Shown here: positions 34,392 through 42,524 of the stretch, piece after piece
Layout: each line of letters starts with the position of its first letter
Numbering within the stretch: position 1 is the stretch's first letter
NCBI GenBank assembly: GCA_050288165.1
Contig: JBNKDG010000006.1
Span: 62,001 to 126,000, forward strand
DNA length: 64,000 bases
Direction: 5' to 3'
Origin: JAPHTQ01 sp050288165
Lineage (GTDB): Bacteria > Pseudomonadota > Gammaproteobacteria > Thiohalomonadales > Thiohalomonadaceae
Notes under the pieces: model-generated
Databases searched by the model: none
What the model was told of the DNA's origin: nothing
What the model saw: the letters and a program-made list of their open reading frames with translations, nothing else
Made by a program: the position numbers and the translations under genes

Positions 34392-34531
34392 ACCCCCCTG
34401 CCGTTTCGCCTCGTTTTGTGCTGTGCCGCAACCAGCAGCGCGCTATGCCGCATCCAGATATGATCGGGGAACGACGCGTGATAAGAACGTTTTGCACTAA
34501 ACAACTTACTCAACAGTTTTAACAGTGCCAT
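34388..34531 (-). CDS. Small basic protein between fdxN and nifO (47 aa)
   Basis: A 47-codon frame beginning MALLKLLSKLFSAKRS and ending in an Arg/Lys-rich tail. AGGTGA lies four bases upstream of the ATG at 34531, eight bases after the fdxN stop, and its TGA overlaps the nifO ATG (ATGA). These features make it a coupled gene of the nifB operon. It has an amphipathic N-terminal helix and many His and Arg residues and no cysteine. I know no family for it. Confidence 0.65.
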   Translation of the reverse strand: MALLKLLSKLFSAKRSYHASFPDHIWMRHSALLVAAQHKTRRNGRGV

Positions 34532-34539
34532 AACTCACC

Positions 34540-34809
34540 TCACAGGGTTGCGTGATACTGCTTCAGTCTCTCGACAGGAATGTTGGTCAGTGAACCTAAC
34601 GGGTTAATCGGTGTGCCATCGGCAGCCAGGATCGCCTCTTCGATTGGGCAGATGCTGGCGCACTGCGGCTCGGCGAAATCGCCTTCACATTCGCTGCATT
34701 TCTTTGCCTCGATCAGAAAGTGAGGCTTGGCTTCATAGATCGCCTCACTGGGACAGACCTCCAGACAGGCAAAGCAGTTGACACAGGGCTCGACGATTTT
34801 CAGTGACAT
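34540..34809 (-). CDS. fdxN: FdxN-type 2[4Fe-4S] ferredoxin of the nifB operon
   Basis: An 89-aa ferredoxin with one CxxCxxCxxxCP motif (CVNCFACLEVCP) and a second with a long insert, CSEC-x8-CxxxCP, as in FdxN and other Allochromatium-type ferredoxins. FdxN donates electrons for NifB activity and FeMo-co synthesis. It starts 12 bases after the nifB stop. Confidence 0.93.
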   Translation of the reverse strand: MSLKIVEPCVNCFACLEVCPSEAIYEAKPHFLIEAKKCSECEGDFAEPQCASICPIEEAILAADGTPINPLGSLTNIPVERLKQYHATL

Positions 34810-34821
34810 GACCTGCTCCTC

Positions 34822-36318
34822 CTACGCCACGCTGACGCCGTTGTCGGCGATGTCGTCGAGCTTGCCGCTCTCCAGCATCTCCTGATAGACCTTGGCAACC
34901 GACTCTTCAATCGGTTCCATGGCATATTCACTGATCGGTTGAATGCCCGCCGCTTCCAGTGCTTCATAGGGTGGTAGGCCGATGCGTGCACTGAGCATTA
35001 CTTCGCAACCTTCGAGTGCCTTGATTACACGATCCAGCGTACTCTCGTCTTCGTTACAGGTATCCTGACCGACGCAATATTGGTCGGCACGACGATGGCC
35101 GATAAAACGTACGCCGTCGTCGGAAGCTTCATAGACCAGAAACTCGGTGGCATGACCGAAGTGCTGGTTGATGATGCCACCACCCTTGGTCGCGATAGCC
35201 ATCAGCACCGGACGGCCGGTTTTCTGTTTCTTGCGCAATGAGTCGATGGAAACAGTCACCACCGATCCGTTCTGCTTGGCATTCAGCTCTTCGGCGATGG
35301 CGGCATGCACCGCAGCACGTTTAACCATCGCCGCTTCGTAATCGATCTCCATGCTTTCGATCTTGTCGAGGGTAAACTCGGCACCGCGATCTTCGCCAAG
35401 AAGACCGACAGCATCGGCACGGCACTGGCGGCAGTGACGCATCATGTTCATGTCACCGGCACAGGCATCCTGCAACTCCTGCAATTCTTTAGCGTTGGGG
35501 CTACGCTGTCCCATGATGCCGAAGTAGGTGCCGTGCTCTTCTTCGGCGATCAACGGCATTACGTTGTGCAGGAAGGCACCCTTGGCCTTGACGATACGGC
35601 TCACCTCTTTCAGGTGTTCGTCATTGATGCCGGGGATCATCACTGAGTTGACCTTTACCAGTACACCACGCTCGACCAGCATCTCCAGACCTTTCTGCTG
35701 CTGTGCGATAAGGATCTCAGCCGCTTTTACGCCGCGAATACGGCGATTGTTCCAGAATATCCAGGGGTAGATCTTGGCGCCAATTTCAGGATCGACGCAG
35801 TTGATGGTGATGGTGACGTGGTCGATGTTGTGTTCACAGATCTGGTCTACCACGTTGGGCAGGTTGAGGCCGTTGGTAGAGACACAGAGCTTGATGTCCG
35901 GCGCCTTCTCGGAAAGCTGACGGAAGGTTTCCAGGGTACGTTCTGGCTGGGCCAGCGGATCGCCGGGACCGGCAATGCCGAGGACCGTCATCTGCGGAAT
36001 GTTGGCCGCAACCGCCAGGGTCTTTTTCACCGCCTGGTCGGGGGTCAGCAGTTCGGAAACCACGCCAGGACGGGACTCATTGGCACAGTCATATTTGCGG
36101 TTACAGTAGTTGCACTGGATGTTGCAGGCCGGGGCTACCGCCACGTGCATACGGGCGAAGTAGTGGTGTGCCTGCTCCGAATAACAGGGGTGGTTGTGAA
36201 CCTTCTGCCGAATCTCCTCCGGCAGGTGGCTGAGCTGGTCGTTGCTGCTGCCGCATCCCGACGCGGCGCATCCCTTTTGCACCGATTCCTCCGCTGCTCC
36301 CACTACTTTGAGATCCAT
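34822..36318 (-). CDS. nifB: NifB, radical SAM NifB-co synthase
   Basis: NifB makes the 8Fe-9S-C precursor of FeMo-co. The radical SAM motif has Cys65, Cys69 and Cys72 in CNIQCNYC. The barrel runs to about residue 300 with further cluster-binding cysteines (MMRHCRQCRADAVG). The C-terminal third is a NifX/NafY-like domain (GGGIINQHFGHATEFLVYE), the common two-domain form. Total length is 498 aa from the ATG at 36318, which has GGGAGG six bases upstream; an ATG two codons earlier abuts that site and is less likely. It is first in its operon behind a sigma-54 promoter. Confidence 0.97.
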   Translation of the reverse strand: MDLKVVGAAEESVQKGCAASGCGSSNDQLSHLPEEIRQKVHNHPCYSEQAHHYFARMHVAVAPACNIQCNYCNRKYDCANESRPGVVSELLTPDQAVKKTLAVAANIPQMTVLGIAGPGDPLAQPERTLETFRQLSEKAPDIKLCVSTNGLNLPNVVDQICEHNIDHVTITINCVDPEIGAKIYPWIFWNNRRIRGVKAAEILIAQQQKGLEMLVERGVLVKVNSVMIPGINDEHLKEVSRIVKAKGAFLHNVMPLIAEEEHGTYFGIMGQRSPNAKELQELQDACAGDMNMMRHCRQCRADAVGLLGEDRGAEFTLDKIESMEIDYEAAMVKRAAVHAAIAEELNAKQNGSVVTVSIDSLRKKQKTGRPVLMAIATKGGGIINQHFGHATEFLVYEASDDGVRFIGHRRADQYCVGQDTCNEDESTLDRVIKALEGCEVMLSARIGLPPYEALEAAGIQPISEYAMEPIEESVAKVYQEMLESGKLDDIADNGVSVA

Positions 36319-36356
36319 AACCATCCTCCCACGCCATTGTCTCTTGCCTATGCTCC

Positions 36357-36372
36357 AGCAAACGGCGTGCCG
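36357..36372 (-). promoter_or_regulatory. Sigma-54 promoter of the nifB operon
   Basis: On the minus strand CGGCACGCCGTTTGCT matches TGGCACG-N4-TTGCW except for the first base. It lies about 40 bases before the nifB start codon. Confidence 0.85.
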
Positions 36373-36422
36373 GATTTTATTTCCTATTATATCAACATGT
36401 TACGATGTTGCATGAGCCGGTT

Positions 36423-36438
36423 TGTGGTAAATGCGACA
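36423..36438. promoter_or_regulatory. NifA upstream activator site for nifB
   Basis: TGTGGTAAATGCGACA is a TGT-N10-ACA site, 51 bases upstream of the -24 element of the nifB promoter. Its right half AATGCGACA is shared with the site at 12773-12788. Confidence 0.78.
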
Positions 36439-36480
36439 AGCAGAAAACGACATTGTGTGGGGATGGTAACGGTAGAAATA

Positions 36481-36502
36481 GCCGAGGCTGTGGGGCCTCG
36501 GC
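36481..36502 (-). terminator. Hairpin after the chemoreceptor gene
   Basis: An 8-bp stem GCCGAGGC/GCCTCGGC with a 6-nt loop lies 18 bases past the chemoreceptor stop on the minus strand. It is followed by TATTTCT, a weak T tract, so termination may be partial. Confidence 0.5.
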
Positions 36503-36519
36503 CACTACATACAGTAGAT

Positions 36520-38844
36520 TCAGGCTTGGCCACTCACTTTGAACTGGCCGACCATATTCATCAGGTCGTCACCCAGACGGGCCAACATCTGGCTGGAGAC
36601 CTCGGTCTGCTCAGCACCAGTTGCAGTGGAGATCGCGACCTGGGATATCTTCTCGACATTACGGCTGATCTCTTCGGTCACCGCCGCCTGCTCTTCACTG
36701 GCACTGGCGATCTGGGTGCTCATATCCAGCAGATGATGCATGGCGTTCTCGATCTCACTGAAGGCGTGTTGGGTCTGCCTGGAAAGCCCGACCGTGGTTT
36801 CGATATCCGTATTATTCTCCTGCAGCATCTGCACGGTCTGCTCACTGCGCGATTGCAGTGATTCGATAATCGTGCGGATCTCTTCCGTGGACTTTTGAGT
36901 CTTCATCGCCAGGGTACGCACCTCATCGGCAACCACGGCAAAACCACGCCCCTGCTCACCCGCACGTGCCGCTTCGATGGCCGCATTCAGGGCAAGCAGG
37001 TTGGTCTGCTCTGCAATGCCTCGGATGACGTCCAGTACGGTTCCAACTTCAGTGCTGTCCTGCTGCAACGCCATCACTACGTTACGCGAATCGCTCATGC
37101 GGTCAGAGAGTTTCTGTACGGCCGAAACACTTTGCACCAAAACATCTTTACCCGCTTTGACTTGATTACCCACATGAGTTGCCGCTTCGGCGGTGGCATG
37201 AGTGTTTTTGGCCACCTCATGCACAGTTGCGGTCATCTCTTCGATGGCAGTTGCCACCTGTTGAATTTCACCCTGTTGTTGTTCTACACCCTGACGGGTG
37301 TCGCGGGTAATCATCGACAGCTCTTCAGAAGCTGTGGCCAGCTCATTGGTAGAGCCACCGACCTTATGCATGATGGCGTCGAGTTTTTCCACGAACTGAT
37401 TGAATGCCTGTGAAAGTTGTCCCAACTCATCCTTTGCACTCGCATCAAGACGCACGGTGAGATCACCAGAACCACTGGAGATATCTTTCATTGAGTCAAC
37501 AATACGTACCAACGGGCGTGAGATAGACATACTAAATACCCAACCGAGACTACCGCTAATCAACAATAGCAACACAGCAGTGCCCAGTATGATAAAAGTC
37601 ACAGCACTATGTAGCTTATCGGCTGCGGCATAGGCTTCTGCCACATCTTCTTCTGCCAGGATTGCCCAACGGTGGCCACCAATTTCGAGAGGCTTGTATG
37701 CAGACAACACCGGAACATCCCGATAATCAGGGAACGAGGAGAATCCGGTTTGCCCCTTCAACGCCTGTTCAGCACCAGGCGAGCGTACGGCCTGCAGACC
37801 GATAACCGTCTGTTTGCTTTTAATGGTGGCTAACACCTCATCAGATTCACCTGCAGCTTTGATCGCAGCGATGAACCCGGCAGGATCTTCCAGCCAGAAA
37901 CGGCTTTGACTGCGCATCTTGTAGTCAGGGCCGACAAGATATGTTTCGCCACTTTCACCCAGCCCTATCTCCTTCCATTTCCCGTTACTGGTCATCACGG
38001 CGTTAATTCTGTCTATCGGCAATTGGAAGGCGATAACACCGACGCGCTTGCCATTATCAAATACTGGCGCTGCGATAAATGCCGCCGAATCCTGATAGGA
38101 AGGGAGATAGGAGGCAAAATCTGTCATATAAGTGGAGCCTTCCCCCATCTTTGCAGCCTGGTTAAAGGCGTCTGCCAGACCAGAATCAGAATAGGGTCCG
38201 GACTTCAATGACGTGGCAAAATCGAGTTCCTTGAAGACTGTGTAGACAACATCTCCGCTCTCCGCATCAATGAGGAAGATATCGTAATAGCCAAACTCTC
38301 TTTGCAATTCATGAAAGGCTGGATGATATAGCTTATGCAGGCGTGAATATTCGGATCCATCTCGACTCTCGTCCAGTTTATCTTTTTCACCAAGTGGATT
38401 GGGATTATTACGGATATAGTGCAGTTGCAAAGCAGTTGCCGTATCACCCAGACGTGCAAACAGTCGATCAACATCGGGACGTTTGCCGTCGTTTCGTTTT
38501 GCATATTCGCCTGCGAAATTATTGGAATAATACTCTTTCAGTAGATCGCGTTGCTGCGGACTCACTGAAGAGGTAGAACGATAAGCTGTACCCAGATCAC
38601 GTAGCGCTTCAATCGTCATGCGATCTTTGGCGTAAGCGAGCGCCTGGCGCGTCATTGAATCAAAGTAACTGGTGATTTGCGCAGCCTTCTCTTCGCGCAT
38701 TGCGATCAGACGTGACTCAGCCTGCTCATGCAGTGCCTCTTCTGCATGGTTACTGGCGTATAGCCCGATTACGGTACCTGTGATAACTGCCGGAAGAAGC
38801 GCCAGCAGCACACTGCCAGCGAGAAGCTTGGTTTTGATTAACAT
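36520..38844 (-). CDS. Methyl-accepting chemotaxis protein with large periplasmic Cache domain
   Basis: A 774-aa transducer. A membrane helix at about 7-29 is followed by a roughly 370-residue periplasmic sensor of dCache type, a second helix at about 425-447, a HAMP domain, and the cytoplasmic signalling domain. The hairpin tip reads ILDVIRGIAEQTNLLALNAAIEAARAG-like and is intact. I start it at the ATG at 38844, seven bases after GAGGG; an ATG six codons earlier overlaps that site. It lies between the nifB operon and nifA, on the same strand, but has its own 260-base upstream region. Confidence 0.92.
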   Translation of the reverse strand: MLIKTKLLAGSVLLALLPAVITGTVIGLYASNHAEEALHEQAESRLIAMREEKAAQITSYFDSMTRQALAYAKDRMTIEALRDLGTAYRSTSSVSPQQRDLLKEYYSNNFAGEYAKRNDGKRPDVDRLFARLGDTATALQLHYIRNNPNPLGEKDKLDESRDGSEYSRLHKLYHPAFHELQREFGYYDIFLIDAESGDVVYTVFKELDFATSLKSGPYSDSGLADAFNQAAKMGEGSTYMTDFASYLPSYQDSAAFIAAPVFDNGKRVGVIAFQLPIDRINAVMTSNGKWKEIGLGESGETYLVGPDYKMRSQSRFWLEDPAGFIAAIKAAGESDEVLATIKSKQTVIGLQAVRSPGAEQALKGQTGFSSFPDYRDVPVLSAYKPLEIGGHRWAILAEEDVAEAYAAADKLHSAVTFIILGTAVLLLLISGSLGWVFSMSISRPLVRIVDSMKDISSGSGDLTVRLDASAKDELGQLSQAFNQFVEKLDAIMHKVGGSTNELATASEELSMITRDTRQGVEQQQGEIQQVATAIEEMTATVHEVAKNTHATAEAATHVGNQVKAGKDVLVQSVSAVQKLSDRMSDSRNVVMALQQDSTEVGTVLDVIRGIAEQTNLLALNAAIEAARAGEQGRGFAVVADEVRTLAMKTQKSTEEIRTIIESLQSRSEQTVQMLQENNTDIETTVGLSRQTQHAFSEIENAMHHLLDMSTQIASASEEQAAVTEEISRNVEKISQVAISTATGAEQTEVSSQMLARLGDDLMNMVGQFKVSGQA

Positions 38845-39077
38845 CGGATTGCCCTCGAGCATGATTCAATGGGCAATCCCGGTCCCGCCAACAGCACTCC
38901 TGCGGTTTGTAAAATAGCTGTCACAATCGGGATGGCAAGGCAGTAATTGTAAAATCTCGCAGAAAATGTCCGGAAAACAGGCGAGTTAATTCCAAGGTGG
39001 TAGTCACATGAAGTAATACCACACAATTAGTAGTGGCGAATTTAACAAATACTTACATTGGACATGGAAATGAAAGT

Positions 39078-39095
39078 GCCGGGCATACGCCCGGC
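39078..39095 (-). terminator. Terminator after nifA
   Basis: GCCGGGC-GTAT-GCCCGGC forms a perfect 7-bp stem on the minus strand, 10 bases past the nifA stop, followed by ACTTTCATTT. The T tract is interrupted. Confidence 0.65.
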
Positions 39096-39104
39096 ATAAC
39101 GCAG

Positions 39105-40682
39105 CTAGATTCGGCGGACTTTGATGTTGAGGGTCTGGATCCGATAGGCGATCTGTCTCGGTGTCATATTGAGCAGACGTGCAGCCTTGGCCTGCACCCA
39201 ACCGGCCTGTTCCAGTGCGGCAATGACGCGTTCGCGTTCATCCATATCCGGGTCGTCCAGATTGGCATCTGGCACCTGAGTCTCTACACTGCGTTGTGGT
39301 GATGGTGAGGTGTTCTCATCAATACCGCTAAGAGCGATGGCATCGCGATCGATAACACCGTCTTCGCCGCTCATAATCGCAGCGCGCTCCAAGGTGTTTT
39401 CCAGTTCACGCACATTGCCCGGCCAGTTGTGACGCATCAGCAGACGTAGCGCACTTTCAGTGATCGTCAGTTCTCGACCCTGCTGTTTGGCGATCTTCTG
39501 GATCAGGTAATTGGCCAGTTCTGGAATATCTTCCTTGCGCTCGCGCAAGGGTGGATTCTGGATCGGCATAACATTAAGACGGTAGTAAAGGTCTTCGCGG
39601 AAGCTCCCCTCTTCCACCTCCGCTTCCAGATCCTTGTTGGTAGCGGCGATGATGCGCACATCCACCTTCAGAGTTTTGTTGCTGCCGATACGTTCGAATT
39701 CCCCCTCCTGCAAAACGCGCAGAAGTTTGGCCTGGAAGGTCGGTGAAATTTCACCGATTTCGTCGAGGAAGATCGTACCGCCATCGGCTTGTTCAAAACG
39801 GCCTTTGCGTTGAGTAGAAGCGCCGGTAAAGGCACCCTTCTCATGACCGAACAGTTCCGACTCAAGCAGATTGTCGGGTAACGCGGCACAGTTGAGTTTG
39901 ATGAAGCTGCCGCTGGCTCGTGGGGAGTTGTAGTGGATCGCATTGGCGATCAACTCTTTGCCGGTTCCCGACTCACCTCGAATCAGTACCGTGGTATTCC
40001 ACTTCGCCACCTGGCGTACCTGCTCAAAGATACGGCGCATCGCCGGAGTACGTCCGACCATGTTGTCGAAACCGTAGTTGGAACGCACCGCACGACGCAG
40101 ACGATCGCGCTCATCGGCCAGGTCGCGTTTTTCTTCCGCCACCTGCCATGAAAGACGCACACTCTGCGCAATGAGGTTGGCAACCATCTCCATAAACCGG
40201 GCACGCTCATTCAACTCGGCCATTTCGACACCGGGCGGCTGTGCGGCCAGTACCCCGACCACACCTTTGTCGCCAACCTTGATCGGCACGCCGATAAACG
40301 GCAGCCCCGCGTCATAGATGCCGAGACGATCGAGGAAATTCAGTTCGGTACCGACACATTCGGAAATGATGCGATTGCCGGTACTCAGAATGGTGCCGAC
40401 CAATCCTTCGCCGGAACGATAGCGCACCTTGCTGACCACCTTGGGATCGACACCGTAGAGGGCGACAACACCCTGCTCGTCCGCTTCGGGAGATTTGAGC
40501 GTTACCATGCCGCGCTGCATATCGGCGAACTGGTGTAACTGCTCCAGCACACCCTGCAGAGTTTCGTGCAGATTGAGCGAGCGATTCAACACCTGGCTTA
40601 CCCGATAAAGGGTCTCCAGCTCCGTGTTGATCAAGCAGGATTTTGGATCGCAGCTAGTCTGTTTGAAGTCGGAAATACTCAT
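39105..40682 (-). CDS. nifA: NifA, sigma-54-dependent activator of nif genes
   Basis: NifA binds TGT-N10-ACA sites and opens sigma-54 promoters of nif genes. The 525-aa protein has an N-terminal GAF domain (about 25-180), an AAA+ domain with Walker A GESGTGKE at 236-243, GAFTGA at 283-288 and Walker B FLDEIG at 305-310, and a C-terminal Fis-type helix-turn-helix (QAKAARLLNMTPRQIAYRI). The interdomain Cys-x4-Cys of oxygen-sensitive alphaproteobacterial NifA is absent, as expected when NifL provides oxygen and nitrogen sensing. It follows nifL after 12 bases. Confidence 0.97.
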   Translation of the reverse strand: MSISDFKQTSCDPKSCLINTELETLYRVSQVLNRSLNLHETLQGVLEQLHQFADMQRGMVTLKSPEADEQGVVALYGVDPKVVSKVRYRSGEGLVGTILSTGNRIISECVGTELNFLDRLGIYDAGLPFIGVPIKVGDKGVVGVLAAQPPGVEMAELNERARFMEMVANLIAQSVRLSWQVAEEKRDLADERDRLRRAVRSNYGFDNMVGRTPAMRRIFEQVRQVAKWNTTVLIRGESGTGKELIANAIHYNSPRASGSFIKLNCAALPDNLLESELFGHEKGAFTGASTQRKGRFEQADGGTIFLDEIGEISPTFQAKLLRVLQEGEFERIGSNKTLKVDVRIIAATNKDLEAEVEEGSFREDLYYRLNVMPIQNPPLRERKEDIPELANYLIQKIAKQQGRELTITESALRLLMRHNWPGNVRELENTLERAAIMSGEDGVIDRDAIALSGIDENTSPSPQRSVETQVPDANLDDPDMDERERVIAALEQAGWVQAKAARLLNMTPRQIAYRIQTLNIKVRRI

Positions 40683-40694
40683 TGCTGTTTCCCG

Positions 40695-42224
40695 TTAAAA
40701 GTGTTCGTTCGGTAGGCGGACCTGAATGCAACATCCGTCACTATGTTCTGTGTCAATTTCGATGGTTCCCGCATGCTGATTGACAATCTCCTGCGCCAGC
40801 GGCAAACCCATACCGGCGTGTTCGCCCTTGCTGGGATTCTTGGTGGAGTAGAAAGGCTCAAACACCTTTATCCGCAGGTTGTCTGGAATGCCTGCGCCGC
40901 TATCGCACAGAGTAAATTTGATCCAGCTATCTTCATCTTCAGTGGTGATATGAATTTCGCGCTTGGGAGAATCGCTTTCAGCGATCGCCTCAATGGCATT
41001 ATCCAGCAGCAGTTTGATCATGTTGCGCAGCTTGCCCTCCTGACCGAGGATATGCTGCAAATTGGAAGTCGGTTGCCAGTCGACCACGATGCCAGCACCA
41101 AGCAGACGCTTGGTACTAATCATCAATACGTCATGCACCAGTTGATTGAAGTTGAGCGTGACCGGTTCGACGTCAACACTGGATGGAATCGCGCTACGCA
41201 GATTCTCGATGGTGGTCATACCCTGTTCACGGATTTCATTGAGCACGGCGACCAGTGTGTCGTCCATATCATGCTTCGATGCACGACGCTGCAGCATGTC
41301 GAGTGCAGCATTGAGCATGTTGAATGGCGTTTCCAGTTGATAGACGGCCGCCGTCAGGGTTTCGCGCATCCCCTGCATCAACCCCTCTTCCGCCAGCAGT
41401 GCACGCAATGCGTTACTGCGGATCTCTTCCTGCTGCCGTTTTAGTTCGGTGATCTCGTGTGCCACCAGTAACAGGTAAGGCACCTTCTCCTCACTAAAAA
41501 AGGCATCCGCCGATGCCGGTAGCTCTTTGAACCAGATGCCAGAGACGGAGAACCAGCGCTGCGCGTTTTTACCCTTGATACGACAGGCGACCTCCAGATC
41601 GTGGAACGAAAGCTGTCCCGCGATCATGGCGACGAACTCTGGATTCTTTTCCGTCAGACCGTCGAGGATCATGTTGGCCGGCTCATCACCACGCATGTCA
41701 CCAGCCAGCTTTTTGTAGGCCTGGTTGTCGAGCAGTACGTTCATCTCGCTGTCGAGCACCGCCAGGGCCGCCGGTGCGGAATCGACCACCGATTCAATCA
41801 GCCCTTTCTGATTGCTGACCTGGCGCTCCAGGGCAAAGACATCGGTGATGTCACGGTGGATACCCAGGTAATGAGTCGGCTCACCCGACTCGTCGAGTAC
41901 TGGCGTGATCATCAGTTCCGCCAGATAGCGACTGCCATCCTTGCGCCGATTGACCAGCACACCGCCCCAGCGCTGCTTATTCAGAAGCGATTGCCACAGT
42001 GATTTGTAGACCTCCGGTGGCGTCGATTTATAGGAGAGCACCGATTCGTTCTGGCCGACGATCTCTTCGCGACTGTAGCCGGTCACCTCGGTAAAGCAGG
42101 CGTTGGTGTAAAGGATGTTGGCTTCGAGATCGGTAATGGAGATCGCTACCGGTGACTGCTCAACAGCATTCTCCAGGGCGGGAATGGACACGCTGGTACG
42201 ACTCTTCTTTATTGCTTCAGTCAT
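40695..42224 (-). CDS. nifL: NifL, PAS/histidine-kinase-like anti-activator of NifA
   Basis: NifL binds and inhibits NifA under oxygen or fixed nitrogen. PAS1 (about 20-130, with TNACFTEVTGYSREEIVGQN) is the FAD-binding redox sensor in Azotobacter, and PAS2 follows at about 140-260. The C-terminal half resembles a histidine kinase with a GHKL ATP-binding domain (DNAIEAIAES, DSGAGIPD, GMGLPLA). The H-box position is Tyr295 (AAVYQLETPFNML) instead of His. I start it at MTEAIKKS, with GGGAGG seven bases upstream, giving 509 aa. An upstream start at 42311 has a basic, non-homologous-looking extension. Confidence 0.95.
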   Translation of the reverse strand: MTEAIKKSRTSVSIPALENAVEQSPVAISITDLEANILYTNACFTEVTGYSREEIVGQNESVLSYKSTPPEVYKSLWQSLLNKQRWGGVLVNRRKDGSRYLAELMITPVLDESGEPTHYLGIHRDITDVFALERQVSNQKGLIESVVDSAPAALAVLDSEMNVLLDNQAYKKLAGDMRGDEPANMILDGLTEKNPEFVAMIAGQLSFHDLEVACRIKGKNAQRWFSVSGIWFKELPASADAFFSEEKVPYLLLVAHEITELKRQQEEIRSNALRALLAEEGLMQGMRETLTAAVYQLETPFNMLNAALDMLQRRASKHDMDDTLVAVLNEIREQGMTTIENLRSAIPSSVDVEPVTLNFNQLVHDVLMISTKRLLGAGIVVDWQPTSNLQHILGQEGKLRNMIKLLLDNAIEAIAESDSPKREIHITTEDEDSWIKFTLCDSGAGIPDNLRIKVFEPFYSTKNPSKGEHAGMGLPLAQEIVNQHAGTIEIDTEHSDGCCIQVRLPNEHF

Positions 42225-42263
42225 CGTGCGCCTCCCTCGGCGCGACACATTTGTGCTTGTCCC

Positions 42264-42279
42264 TGCAAAACGTATGCCC
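42264..42279 (-). promoter_or_regulatory. Candidate sigma-54 promoter of nifLA
   Basis: On the minus strand GGGCATACGTTTTGCA keeps the invariant GG and GC at the correct spacing and the full TTGCA half, but has GGGCAT for TGGCAC. It lies 40 bases before the nifL start codon. NifA sites at 42323 and 42351 would be 44-87 bases upstream of it. Confidence 0.45.
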
Positions 42280-42322
42280 GTTAAGCATTTCCGGCCACTG
42301 CTGCGTTTCATCGCCAGTTGTT

Positions 42323-42338
42323 TGTAGGTTTTGCGACA
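42323..42338. promoter_or_regulatory. NifA upstream activator site 1 in the nifL-rnfA region
   Basis: TGTAGGTTTTGCGACA fits TGT-N10-ACA exactly. It lies 128 bases upstream of the rnfA -24 element. Confidence 0.75.
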
Positions 42339-42350
42339 TATGCTCTGTCG

Positions 42351-42366
42351 TGTTCCTACACAGACA
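42351..42366. promoter_or_regulatory. NifA upstream activator site 2 in the nifL-rnfA region
   Basis: TGTTCCTACACAGACA fits TGT-N10-ACA. It lies 100 bases upstream of the rnfA -24 element and 12 bases from site 1. Confidence 0.65.
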
Positions 42367-42442
42367 AGGGTTTTGTGGCACCGATTTACGCACCATTAGT
42401 GTGCGTTTTACGTAAAACCACGCATCTGGAGGGCTTTTATTG

Positions 42443-42466
42443 GTGCATCAACAGCCTCTGATGCAC
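42443..42466. promoter_or_regulatory. Perfect inverted repeat abutting the rnfA promoter
   Basis: GTGCATCA and TGATGCAC are perfect 8-bp inverted arms separated by 8 bases. The right arm ends exactly where the -24 element begins. It may be an operator for an unidentified regulator or a hairpin; nothing in the window identifies the protein. Confidence 0.55.
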
Positions 42467-42482
42467 TGGCACAGTTGATGCA
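42467..42482 (+). promoter_or_regulatory. Sigma-54 promoter of the rnf operon
   Basis: TGGCACAGTTGATGCA matches the -24/-12 consensus with one difference (ATGCA for TTGCA). It is 42 bases before the rnfA start codon. With the two NifA sites upstream it makes rnf a nif-regulated operon. Confidence 0.8.
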
Positions 42483-42524
42483 ATCCCATCGGCAAAGGGC
42501 AGCATCTGCCGGTGAGGATCACGA

